From assembly GCA_964587885.1 (NCBI GenBank), contig CAZPME010000031.1, positions 1-21,386 of the forward strand: a stretch of 21,386 bases of DNA, read 5' to 3'. The position numbers and the translations under genes are program-made. Origin of the DNA: UBA60 sp964587885. GTDB taxonomy: Archaea > Thermoplasmatota > Poseidoniia > Poseidoniales > Poseidoniaceae. Within the stretch, counting starts at the first letter, position 1, and each line of letters starts with the position of its first letter. The notes below the pieces were generated by a model that saw only the letters and a program-made list of their open reading frames with translations, made no database searches and was not told the origin of the DNA. Below are positions 14,901 to 21,386 of this stretch, one piece after another.

Positions 14901-17678
14901 GCCGGTGGCGACTTCACAATAATCAATGGCGAGTTACAAACTACGGCAAGTGGTGCTAACGAAGGATGGTTGAACCTGAGTATGCCGGCAGTTGCAACTC
15001 CACAATTACATGTTTTCAACATGAGTGCTGAAAATGGTGGAAATAACGACCTAAATCTCTCATTGCAAGTCTTACAAGTTCATCGTGCTGATATTTCGAT
15101 AATTGAACCTACTTCATCGCCAGTCATATGGACGGTGGGAGATGAACACACAGTAGTTATCCGTTTGGCCAATACCGGAAATGGTGCCGATGATTATCAA
15201 TTGAATGCGCTGGTAATTGCTAATGAAAACTTTAGTTCCGACCCAGGACTATCTTTCAATCTATACGATTCAATAAAGAGTATATCTGCGGGTGCATTGC
15301 AAACCGCTCTAGTTGGTATCACTCTACCACCTGATATGCCGGCACGGACTGGTTTGTTAGTCGAACTTGAGTTGCTGAGTTTGGGCAATACTACTATTTC
15401 TGACCGGATCACCCTAGTTATTGAAGCCGAACCTGACCACCGTTGGAACATTACATCTCTAAATCCTCAAAGCCAATTAGTGGATAGTGCAAGTTCTGTA
15501 GAATTATCGTGGCAAGTAGAAAATATCGGCAATTATGTTGATGATATTAACTTGACATTGGCTTTGACTAATTCCTATTTCGGTAATGACCAATCGAGTT
15601 GGTCTACTACCGTCTTTGGCACCGATATGCTTGATGTTGGACAATCCTCGATAATTCGCATCATGGTTGAAGTTCCCGAGCAGGCTTGGAACGGAACAAG
15701 GGCAGAAATCAATGTATCATTCAATTCCTCAGCGTTTATTGTCGGGTCGGATTTACTATCTCTAGAAGTACAAAGGAATGCGGGGTGGAGCTTTGACATC
15801 TCGCAATCTTCACTTGAAGTATTGCCTGCTGGCAGAAACATCACCGTTAAATTAATCCAACAAGGAAATAAAGCATCAATTCCTTACATCACTGGCAGCA
15901 TGTATGGTTGGAACGTTTCTTTCCCCACCAACCTAAGTGCGATTGAACCATTTTCTCAAACTGAGTTGCTAATTTATGCTACACCCCCAGAATCCGCTCT
16001 CGCTGGAGAGGTCGGAGAATTACTGCTCATTTCCCAAGATGGTGATGGATTAGGAGAAGTACAGGCCCAAATACCATTGCGTGTAGGTGCTGTAGAAGCA
16101 TGCGAATTACTCTCAATCGGCCATTGGAAAGTAAGCCAAGAAGGAGGGTTTCCCTTGGCGTGGCTGGAAAATACTGGCAATTCACGGGTTGATGTTTACA
16201 TTGACCTTGAAGACATCCCTGTTGATTGGACCTTGTCCGGCTCAGGAGTTGTATCAATTGCAGCAGGCCAGTCGAGTGGCCTTCCCATCGAATTGATACC
16301 ACCGCAAAATTGGGATAATGAATCTCTACGCGTCACAATTACTGCCGAATTAAATGGAGTTATTGAGAAAGTCAATATTACCGTAGTTTCAGCCAATTTA
16401 AGTTGGGCTACCTCACCATTCCTTACTGGGGTAAATGGAGATCAGCATGAAATACAATTCCATGGAATGCCTTCTTCCAGTTCTGGAAATACAGCGGTTA
16501 GCCAAGAAAATAGTAGGTGGTGGGTCAAACTCTCTAGCCCAGGGGGTGAAAAATCCGTAAACATTGCAAACTCTGAGTATAGTGAAACTTTGGCATATTT
16601 TGTTGAGGCGACAACTATCCCCTCGCGACAGGTTAGTTGTGATTTCATTACCACACAAGTAAATTCACTGGGAAGTTCAACCTACAACAGTAGTTCTCCA
16701 CTAGTCCACTGTAGTGTCGAAAATGGCTCTGCTGACTTCCGAGGCACAATTTCTATTGTCTCATCAAGTGGCACGTTTATCACTAGCACTCCAATCTATG
16801 TTCTAGCAGAAGAAGAAGGTGAATTCAATGTCACCGCCCCTGATTGGATTCCTCAAGTTGGAATTTGGACTCTCACACTTACTGTGATAGAAAGTTCTGG
16901 AGCGACGATTGAAGAATCCTCAAGTCTAGCCACAATCCGAGCAACTGGTTGGAATATTGGTATTAGTGTATTTGATGAAACAACTCAGAGCGGTGAAGAT
17001 AAGTTGCGCATCGGTATTACGAGGACAAATTATCATATCATGACCGCTCCTGATTGCAAAGTCCACCTTTCGTCAAATGAATGGCAGCAGGAGTTAATTG
17101 TCGATGTAACTGCTTCTGGATTTGCGCCCGAACTCATTGTTGATCGACCCGATAAATTATCAGCAGGTGACGAAATCACTGCTTTACTCACTTGCCTTGC
17201 ACCTTGGGACTTGGATGATGACTCTAACGATGATAGTTCTACTCTAATCCTTTCCAAGCAATCCTCAATCACCGAGGAAGTTGGTGGCTTGTTATGGGCT
17301 GGAGGAGTGAGTTTTCTGCTACTGGCCATTTTGTGGAAATTGAATATTCTCTGGCCACAAGAGACAATCATGAAACGAAAACGAAAAGTAAGTAAAACAC
17401 CAACAAGTTCAGCTCAATCTAGAGAAAAAGAAGTTATTGTCGAAGCTGATGACGAAACACTTGGAATTGTCGACGACGATGAAATGCACCAAGGAACAAC
17501 AACTACAGCAGATTCGGAATTTGATGAATCAATAGACGATATGCAAACAGAGCCGTCGATGAATCCAGCACCACCTTCGAGTATTATGAGTAAATATCGC
17601 CGTTCGAGCGGAGATGATTCCGACTCCGACATTGACTCACGCATTGACCAAATGTTGCGACGAAAGGAATTGGAATAA
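11991..17678 (+). CDS. Giant single-pass surface protein: FG-GAP propeller, CARDB-like domains, acidic cytoplasmic tail
   Basis: About 1,895 aa. The ATG at 11991 gives a signal-peptide-like start: PRSNPALPKGN, then AILLSVLFLLSVGPWA. The frame is open back to a GTG at 11841, and the ATG at 11970 is an alternative. The first ~600 mature residues carry FG-GAP/VCBS-type calcium-binding blade motifs (YDIDEDQKPEIII, ADLEMDGSPEIVL, AQLDDDEIPEVIF, LDIDGFGAPEIVV, GDLDGDGYIDLL), suggesting a beta-propeller. A long series of Ig-like CARDB/NEW3-type domains follows (AQFANVGTDTC, LLIENLGNAADS, RLANTGNGADDY, WQVENIGNYVDD, AWLENTGNSRVD). Near 17281-17355 one transmembrane helix (LLWAGGVSFLLLAILW) is followed by KRKRK. 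A cytoplasmic tail of ~105 residues, rich in Asp/Glu/Ser, ends in DSRIDQMLRRKELE. It is probably an adhesion or polymer-binding surface protein with an inside contact. Ligand unknown. Divergent from rpo7. Confidence 0.8.
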   Translation: MPPRSNPALPKGNAILLSVLFLLSVGPWAEVMGGDSVAQGRESTPWYGDDAGWIQFQHTPSHNSSMPAHGPNGGAGDGNISELEELGTIAKPTVNWNSESTSSLGADGYGATIGDFSNSITAPDSAAVRCGDGHQFAVIVVTENSGGDDRSVLKIIEGDTSKTAWRIDLGITNKVKATPIIYDIDEDQKPEIIIAYDTQSELVVDVWSPELTCSEAGWQTTGHTTELLWSWQDSDRRIGIESPHIPVESTGHLVSTQPLLADLEMDGSPEIVLAAIDQDTSNPVVIALPLPNQGPPEAMWSVALDRGTHISDPAWVALDSLNSALLVTTIDSTDANMWVWKIDGGSGSLDWERVTLPNGDTDSDSPRLRLPGPVIAQLDDDEIPEVIFTIPTDGNGRTSGSGATLVAWELTATEEIWSFRTPNGYSDAPPLPVDTDGDGIHDRVCWVTWYSTSQWNFDRQGMVGCHDLTTVTPTKEWHRTLEQGAGNDNDEIAASPPIWLDIDGFGAPEIVVSFGRRIFAFDGDTGLQADINSDWADALDVPHRVWVAPAVGDLDGDGYIDLLYGDTLVSHGICDVAPTSDGRGLAFNPEAPNPNETVTITAQFANVGTDTCDTPIDAVLYVDDVEIGRYRSDELEPIAPSGDAGPTSFSVDITALLGISQVRIELDPYGNLSQSRRDNDAQSTELFVVKPYDAEFSIPSETLRISPGSSGVAEPIITSTGRSSGNWQLTVDSSNLPENWTVSDETSGGIANVSIDAGNSWTPNLRINVPSTALGDDSGHLVLTLVLLDDTNISLTAIYPVAVLRTRGLSILGPEGVGQSHGIGQPSHDAIAWLLIENLGNAADSTTTMSWDSNTWGTSPSLRDMDGTEHHIVHLDPGEQAYYAAHLPVPGTTPLGQSTTTSLELCVGSGADKICETIYLKFTANAVSSSPPHHRVTPDESISYRISSTNSGQSWDMQDAGMFRPLWQWSAGGDFTIINGELQTTASGANEGWLNLSMPAVATPQLHVFNMSAENGGNNDLNLSLQVLQVHRADISIIEPTSSPVIWTVGDEHTVVIRLANTGNGADDYQLNALVIANENFSSDPGLSFNLYDSIKSISAGALQTALVGITLPPDMPARTGLLVELELLSLGNTTISDRITLVIEAEPDHRWNITSLNPQSQLVDSASSVELSWQVENIGNYVDDINLTLALTNSYFGNDQSSWSTTVFGTDMLDVGQSSIIRIMVEVPEQAWNGTRAEINVSFNSSAFIVGSDLLSLEVQRNAGWSFDISQSSLEVLPAGRNITVKLIQQGNKASIPYITGSMYGWNVSFPTNLSAIEPFSQTELLIYATPPESALAGEVGELLLISQDGDGLGEVQAQIPLRVGAVEACELLSIGHWKVSQEGGFPLAWLENTGNSRVDVYIDLEDIPVDWTLSGSGVVSIAAGQSSGLPIELIPPQNWDNESLRVTITAELNGVIEKVNITVVSANLSWATSPFLTGVNGDQHEIQFHGMPSSSSGNTAVSQENSRWWVKLSSPGGEKSVNIANSEYSETLAYFVEATTIPSRQVSCDFITTQVNSLGSSTYNSSSPLVHCSVENGSADFRGTISIVSSSGTFITSTPIYVLAEEEGEFNVTAPDWIPQVGIWTLTLTVIESSGATIEESSSLATIRATGWNIGISVFDETTQSGEDKLRIGITRTNYHIMTAPDCKVHLSSNEWQQELIVDVTASGFAPELIVDRPDKLSAGDEITALLTCLAPWDLDDDSNDDSSTLILSKQSSITEEVGGLLWAGGVSFLLLAILWKLNILWPQETIMKRKRKVSKTPTSSAQSREKEVIVEADDETLGIVDDDEMHQGTTTTADSEFDESIDDMQTEPSMNPAPPSSIMSKYRRSSGDDSDSDIDSRIDQMLRRKELE

Positions 17679-17723
17679 TCCGAAACCTCAAACGACACCA
17701 TCCCCTCAGGAGTTTGAGTAACT

Positions 17724-18383
17724 ATGAAAAATCTTGATGAATGGTTGGCGGCCACCACGCCATTTCACACCTTTGAGTCGTGCGACGTGGCTAAACTCAA
17801 TCTTGTCTTGGCGGCAATAACTGAGGCACCGGACCCTCAGAGTGAAGCACTTACCGAGATGTTGAAGCATCCAGAAATCAGTGAGCGACTTGAGTCGCAG
17901 GGAATTACTGATATTACTGGACGTGACGATATTTCTTGGGATAATGCCACCTTGGCGTGGCTGTGCTCACTACCCAATAATTCCGGCTTGCCTAAGCCTC
18001 TAGGGAGCGATAAGGCACGCGAAAGGTTAGGTCGGTACTCATGGGGGGATGGTAATCCCCTAAGTTACCTTAGTGAATTCATAACACCTCTCGATGATGG
18101 AGAAGAGTTACTTGCCAGTATAGACCTACTCGCCAATCGATTTGCAGCGAAGAATGTCGGTCATGATGAGTTTCGTACTGGGTCTGGAGGTATGTGCTTA
18201 TTGGGTTATCAATCGGTTGACGAAGCCAACGAATTACGGAGATTATTGACCAAGGGAAAATGGGCTGTCTCCAGCGAAGAGATATACGACGGAGGAGTCA
18301 GGGAAATCGCTAAGCATCTCATCGTCGTACTCCGTCAAGCAACCAGCAAAGGCTGGGGCGTCCTCCTTAGAGCCCATAAATAA
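17724..18383 (+). CDS. Uncharacterised soluble protein
   Basis: Not recognised. 219 aa, acidic, with no signal peptide or membrane helix. The first ~110 residues look helical (LNLVLAAITEAPDPQSEALTEML and neighbours). A Gly/Trp-containing stretch follows (GRYSWGDGNPLSYLSEF), then a C-terminal helix-rich part ending IVVLRQATSKGWGVLLRAHK. Only a weak GGAG lies upstream. A 7-bp inverted repeat (CTCAAAC at 17687-17693, GTTTGAG at 17712-17718) sits in the 45-base gap after the giant surface-protein gene, so co-transcription with that gene is possible. It ends 8 bases before the convergent purC stop. Confidence 0.65.
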   Translation: MKNLDEWLAATTPFHTFESCDVAKLNLVLAAITEAPDPQSEALTEMLKHPEISERLESQGITDITGRDDISWDNATLAWLCSLPNNSGLPKPLGSDKARERLGRYSWGDGNPLSYLSEFITPLDDGEELLASIDLLANRFAAKNVGHDEFRTGSGGMCLLGYQSVDEANELRRLLTKGKWAVSSEEIYDGGVREIAKHLIVVLRQATSKGWGVLLRAHK

Positions 18384-18392
18384 AAAGAAAAT
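18378..18392 (-). terminator. T-rich terminator for purC
   Basis: On the minus strand the sequence at and after the purC stop reads ATTTTCTTTTTATTT. Archaeal polymerases terminate at such T-runs without needing a hairpin. The same bases are A-rich on the plus strand, so the element would not act on the convergent transcript. Confidence 0.4.
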
Positions 18393-19321
18393 TAGAACTC
18401 ATTGCCCGTCAATCGGTTATACATTTCTGCATAAAGTAGTGCAGTCTGGTCGATGATTTCTTGCGGTAGTGCAGGTATTGGAGGTTCAGGTTCACCTGCA
18501 TCACGAGCCGCGTATAGTTCGTCGTGATGTCCCGTTTGCAGATAATGGCCACGCACAAATTCCTTGGACAATTGAACTATTTCTCCTTGCCCATAAGCAT
18601 CTGCATCCCACCATCGGTCCTCATCTAGAGTACCAAATGAATCCACTAATACAGGCTCACGATTTGGGCCAAGTGCGAATTCTTTCTTGCCATCAACATG
18701 GATTAAGCCACATTTATCTGCCTCTCGCTGTATTAATTCATCAACTTTAACCACAACTTCGAGGATTGAATCTAATTCAGCATCAGTAATATTAGCGATT
18801 TTGAGAGCCTCTTCTCTCTCAATAAGGCGGTCAAATTCCTCAAATTTGGTAGTTACTTCTAAGCAAGGGCGTGGTAATTTTTCACCTTGTTTTAACACCG
18901 TTCCGGCAGGAAATCCTAACTCTTCAGCCGTCAATTCACCCTTTTGATATCGGCGCCATCCCGAGCCCGCAAGATAGTGGCGGCATACGACCTCAAGCGG
19001 TACGAATACCCACTCAGCGTCACGGGGAACAGTTCCTGGTTCACGATACACCTCAACCTTGCGTACCAAACAGCGATCTGGGGCATTACGCTCGACAACA
19101 TGAGTGCGGCAGATGCCTTCTTCCTCAACCAAAGAAAACCAATGGCAGGTTGTGCGATTAAGACTCTCGCCTTTACGGGGAATCAAACTGGGAATAATCT
19201 GGTCGAAGACACTAATTTGGTCCGTATATCTAAACTCCAATACTTCGTCATCATCAGTCGACCATACTTGTTTAACCTTACCCGAGTAGAGCATTTCTCC
19301 CATGACCCACTGTCTTTGCAT
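18392..19321 (-). CDS. purC: Phosphoribosylaminoimidazole-succinocarboxamide synthase (SAICAR synthetase)
   Basis: Purine biosynthesis enzyme: joins CAIR and aspartate with ATP to give SAICAR. 309 aa from the ATG at 19321. Family motifs in order: LYSGKVKQVW (nucleotide loop, start of protein), YTDQISVFDQIIPSLIPRKGESLNRTTCHWF, RNAPDRCLVRKVEVY, LAGSGWRRYQKGE, PRPCLEVTTKFEEFDR, CGLIHVDGKKEFALG and LVDSFGTLDEDRWWD (metal/ATP site). The length suits the longer ~300-aa form rather than the ~240-aa bacterial form. An ATG at 19303 (MGEMLYSG) is another possible start. A TTG at 19333 is less likely. A GAAGGG lies just before the ATG at 19321. No other pur gene is nearby. Confidence 0.92.
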   Translation of the reverse strand: MQRQWVMGEMLYSGKVKQVWSTDDDEVLEFRYTDQISVFDQIIPSLIPRKGESLNRTTCHWFSLVEEEGICRTHVVERNAPDRCLVRKVEVYREPGTVPRDAEWVFVPLEVVCRHYLAGSGWRRYQKGELTAEELGFPAGTVLKQGEKLPRPCLEVTTKFEEFDRLIEREEALKIANITDAELDSILEVVVKVDELIQREADKCGLIHVDGKKEFALGPNREPVLVDSFGTLDEDRWWDADAYGQGEIVQLSKEFVRGHYLQTGHHDELYAARDAGEPEPPIPALPQEIIDQTALLYAEMYNRLTGNEF

Positions 19322-19371
19322 AACGCCCTTCAATATTGCCCATGCTCACGCTCGCCTCAATCGATGAATTA

Positions 19372-19397
19372 CTCGCCGACGGCGCACCGCCGACGAG
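19372..19397 (-). other. Strong GC-rich hairpin between surface-protein gene and purC
   Basis: The minus-strand RNA would fold as an 11-bp stem, CUCGUCGGCGG with CCGUCGGCGAG (two G-U pairs, no mismatch), closed by a UGCG tetraloop. It sits 52 bases after the stop of the surface-protein gene and 50 bases before the purC ATG. No T-tract follows it. The G-U pairs exist only in the minus-strand transcript, which argues for an RNA role in that direction: 3' end stabilisation or a purC leader element. Confidence 0.45.
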
Positions 19398-19449
19398 CAA
19401 CATTTCACTACTTTTCTCGGTATTGATAATATCAAACGCGATTCTTAAC

Positions 19450-21386
19450 TCAGTCCTTTCGGCGGGTCAAAATCATCGCTGCACCAAGCATTGCGGTAAT
19501 GGTCAGAATACTGGTAAAGCCCGGTAGGCCACCTGTATCTGTTTCCTCAATTGCATCAGCAACACTCTCCACTGCTGTGAAGTGGGTGTTGAAGGTACCG
19601 CCGAAATCGGTGGAACTCCAAGTTAGAGTGATGTCGACCGACTCACTGACATTGTCTTCAGTAATTGTGAATAAGCCCTCAGCATAGATTACTCCATCCT
19701 GAGCAGTGCCGCCCCATGTTTCGGTCCCATCAGTCACCGAGACAACAATGGCATCACCTTCTGCATCTTCGCAGGCCAAGATTACTGAGTACTCACCGAC
19801 TGGTAGTGCCAATGTGTATTCTCCATTACTAGGAACCTCAAAAGAGACGGCTCCCTGTACTTGTACAGACCAAGTGCTTCCGGCTGTAAGAACCGCACCA
19901 CCGACGTTGTAGTAGATGTCACAGACTGGAGTCGTATCGACGACAGGTTCAGGTTCAGGTTCAGGTGTTGTGAAAACAATAACTACAGATGAAGGCTCTG
20001 AATTACAGTGCCCATCTTCATCGGCATCAAAATTATCTACAATCCAACCAGATCCATCTGCATACATTGCAGGTATCCAATCACTTGTAGGTGCGAATGA
20101 TACATTGCTAACACTCCAAGGAGATGTTGCGGTGATAGATACTCCACCCATACACTCATCGTTTCCACCATCCCAATCAGCACCTGCATCATACTCGAAT
20201 GTATGTGAATATAGGCTTGAATCACTAGGTACACTGATGACCTCAGTTGACGACATCGAAATGATTCCAGAATCTACAGAGATAGTCATTGGAGTATCAT
20301 CCATCGGCTGGGTTACCATTACAGTTCCATCGAAACTGAATAGGCCGTCGTCGTCACCATCGCCACAGGGTACTTCGGTTCCATTTCCATCATAGCATGT
20401 TTGATTTGCCATTTCATCTTGTGCTGCTGCGATTTCAGTTGGACTCAACGTTCCATCGCCATCTGTATCCAGCCATGAGATCATGTCCGCGCTACCAGCT
20501 GCGTCAAATGTACATGTGTTGGTAAAAGTCAATTCTGCTGTATCATCAGCCATTTGTAGGAAAGATATCTCCATGAGATATTCACAATCAGGGCCATCGT
20601 CATCACCGCCATCATCTACAGGCGTGAAGACAATTTCGACAGATGAAGGTTGTGAATTACAGTGCCCATCACCATCGGCATCAGTATTTTGAACATACCA
20701 GCCAGTTCCATCTGCATACATTGCAGGTATCCAATCACTTGTAGGTGCGAATGAAACATTACTAACACTCCAAGGAGATGTTGCGGTGATAGATACTCCA
20801 CCCGAGCATTCATCGTTTCCACCATCCCAATCAAGACCTGCATCATACTCTAATGTATGAGAATCTAGGCTTGAATTACTAGTCACACTGATTACTTCAA
20901 TTGACGTCATGGTTATGATTCCAGCTGCATCTACAGAGATAGACATTGGACTATCACCGACCATCGGCTGGGTTGTCATAACTGTTCCATCATAACTGAA
21001 AACACCATCATCGTCATCATCGCCACAGGGTACTTCGGTTCCATTTTCATCATGGCATGTTTCATTAGCCATTTCATCTTGTGCTGCTTCAATTTCAGTA
21101 GAATTCAAAACTCCATCGCCATCAGAATCCATATATGAGAACAATTCCGCGCTATCAATTTCGTTAAACACACATGTGGTGGTGAAAGTCAAATCTGCTG
21201 TATTATCAGCATTCTGTTGGAAAGATATTTCCAGGGATGGGGAACAATCAGTATCATCATCGTCGACAACGTTACCTTCATCTTCGCCATCAGGGCAATC
21301 TTCATTGCCATCGTTGACCAAGTCCATCGAGATATTGGAACCGTCATGGCAGTCAAACCAGTTATCGGTTACTCCATCGCCGTCGA
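19450..21386 (-). CDS. Secreted repeat protein with EF-hands and PGF-CTERM-like sorting tail (5' end outside window)
   Basis: Partial: the frame is open to the right edge, so the N-terminus and signal peptide are missing; at least 645 residues are seen. From the N-terminal side: a DGDGVTDNWFDC segment; an LDL-receptor-A-like motif (CHDGSNIS ... VNDGNEDCPDGEDEG); two homologous domains of ~210 residues; a PEPEPEP linker; an Ig/carboxypeptidase-regulatory-like beta domain (NGEYTLALPVGEYSVILAC); and GLPGFTSILTITAMLGAAMILTRRKD. That last stretch is PGF, then a hydrophobic helix, then an Arg-rich end, as in archaeosortase substrates. Each repeat has an EF-hand loop (DSDGDGVLNSTE, DTDGDGTLSPTE). 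The protein is very acidic and probably calcium-binding and lipid-anchored on the cell surface. Ligand unknown. Confidence 0.75.
   Translation of the reverse strand, partial: DGDGVTDNWFDCHDGSNISMDLVNDGNEDCPDGEDEGNVVDDDDTDCSPSLEISFQQNADNTADLTFTTTCVFNEIDSAELFSYMDSDGDGVLNSTEIEAAQDEMANETCHDENGTEVPCGDDDDDGVFSYDGTVMTTQPMVGDSPMSISVDAAGIITMTSIEVISVTSNSSLDSHTLEYDAGLDWDGGNDECSGGVSITATSPWSVSNVSFAPTSDWIPAMYADGTGWYVQNTDADGDGHCNSQPSSVEIVFTPVDDGGDDDGPDCEYLMEISFLQMADDTAELTFTNTCTFDAAGSADMISWLDTDGDGTLSPTEIAAAQDEMANQTCYDGNGTEVPCGDGDDDGLFSFDGTVMVTQPMDDTPMTISVDSGIISMSSTEVISVPSDSSLYSHTFEYDAGADWDGGNDECMGGVSITATSPWSVSNVSFAPTSDWIPAMYADGSGWIVDNFDADEDGHCNSEPSSVVIVFTTPEPEPEPVVDTTPVCDIYYNVGGAVLTAGSTWSVQVQGAVSFEVPSNGEYTLALPVGEYSVILACEDAEGDAIVVSVTDGTETWGGTAQDGVIYAEGLFTITEDNVSESVDITLTWSSTDFGGTFNTHFTAVESVADAIEETDTGGLPGFTSILTITAMLGAAMILTRRKD
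19453..19530 (-). other. PGF-CTERM-like C-terminal sorting signal
   Basis: The last 26 residues are GLPGF, a hydrophobic stretch of ~16 residues, then TRRKD. This tripartite pattern matches the PGF-CTERM signals cut by archaeosortase A-type enzymes before attachment to an archaeal lipid. No archaeosortase gene is in this window. The call is by pattern, not by search. Confidence 0.6.
19972..20589 (-). repeat. Long direct repeat, copy 2 (C-terminal copy)
   Basis: Encodes ~206 residues from DCEYLMEISF to VVIVFTTP. It is paired with copy 1 at 20620-21249, with a shift of 654-660 bases. One run of 48 bases (20053-20100) is identical to 20707-20754, and the following ~100 bases differ at only a few positions. 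Contains an EF-hand loop (20434-20469) and the sequence SPWSVSNVSFAPTSDWIPAM, shared exactly with copy 1. Confidence 0.85.
20434..20469 (-). other. EF-hand calcium loop in copy 2
   Basis: Encodes DTDGDGTLSPTE. Acidic or oxygen ligands stand at positions 1, 3, 5 and 12, with Gly at 6, as in a canonical EF-hand loop. It is followed by IAAAQDEM, a plausible exiting helix. Confidence 0.7.
20620..21249 (-). repeat. Long direct repeat, copy 1 (N-terminal copy)
   Basis: Encodes ~210 residues from DCSPSLEISF to VEIVFTPV, homologous to copy 2 along its whole length. Paired cysteines are conserved between copies: TC near the start, TC...PC after the EF-hand, ECxGG and HCNS. These probably form disulfides in each domain. 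Confidence 0.85.
21094..21129 (-). other. EF-hand calcium loop in copy 1
   Basis: Encodes DSDGDGVLNSTE, with Asp at positions 1, 3 and 5, Gly at 6 and Glu at 12. It is followed by IEAAQDEM, a plausible exiting helix, in the same place as in copy 2. Confidence 0.7.

Noticed and set aside
17687..17718. 7-bp inverted repeat CTCAAAC/GTTTGAG as a terminator
   Set aside because: The stem is short, the loop is 18 bases and no T-run follows. This is too weak to call a terminator.
18944..19426. A 160-codon plus-strand frame over the start of purC
   Set aside because: It overlaps the conserved N-terminal half of purC on the other strand and its translation shows no recognisable motif.
19943..19968. 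GGTTCA tandem repeats as a possible short repeat array
   Set aside because: They encode the PEPEPEP linker of the surface protein in frame; a coding low-complexity linker explains them.
19916..20395. A 159-codon plus-strand frame across the repeat protein
   Set aside because: Ser/Pro/Thr-rich antisense of an acidic repeat protein. The same shadow partly recurs in the other repeat copy, so it reflects composition and not a gene.
1..21386. CRISPR arrays, tRNA/rRNA genes, insertion sequences, toxin-antitoxin or defence genes
   Set aside because: Looked for by eye on both strands and none seen. The only long repeats are the two in-gene copies at 19972-21249.

Overview
The window looks like a piece of a planktonic Marine Group II type archaeon (Candidatus Poseidoniia, Thermoplasmatota) or a close relative. 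The archaeal assignment rests on an rpo7-spt4-rps24e-rps27ae operon, a DtdA/GEK1-type D-aminoacyl-tRNA deacylase, a haloarchaeal-style zinc-finger protein (HVO_0476-like), Shine-Dalgarno sites of the GGAGGTGA type, and a surface protein ending in a PGF-CTERM-like sorting tail. The Poseidoniia placement is inference from gene content and style (very large FG-GAP/CARDB surface proteins, proline dehydrogenase, tight packing). It was not checked by a search.

Layout, left to right. Bases 121-5782 hold five same-strand genes: an atypical rhomboid-like membrane protein, a Rieske non-haem iron oxygenase, a six-helix membrane protein with a Cys-rich tail, a SufS-type cysteine desulfurase that overlaps its end by 4 bp, and a membrane-anchored subtilisin-like protease. 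Bases 5766-7369 hold a divergent pair, a class I methyltransferase (-) and a zinc-finger protein (+). Bases 7370-9367 (-) hold D-aminoacyl-tRNA deacylase followed by proline dehydrogenase. Bases 9443-10399 (+) hold an unrecognised protein. Bases 10396-11701 (-) hold the transcription/translation operon for Rpo7, Spt4, eS24 and eS31 (S27ae). Diverging from it at about 11991-17678 is a giant single-pass surface protein (beta-propeller plus CARDB-like domains plus an acidic cytoplasmic tail). Next come an unrecognised soluble protein (17724-18383, +), purC (-), and a secreted protein (19450 to the right edge, -, 5' end outside the window) built of two ~210-residue repeats with EF-hand loops, an LDL-receptor-A-like motif and a PGF-CTERM-like tail.

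Working together: the rpo7 operon serves transcription and ribosome assembly. DtdA (translation quality control) and proline dehydrogenase (amino-acid catabolism) fit a heterotroph feeding on protein. The protease, rhomboid-like protein and two large surface proteins point to an elaborate cell surface. The Rieske oxygenase and cysteine desulfurase, with the Cys-rich membrane protein between them, form the least ordinary cluster here. Genes are packed tightly: three convergent pairs end within 0-17 bp of one another and a fourth is separated by 8 bp. No rRNA, tRNA, insertion sequence, CRISPR array or integrase was seen. No stretch longer than 300 bases lacks a gene.
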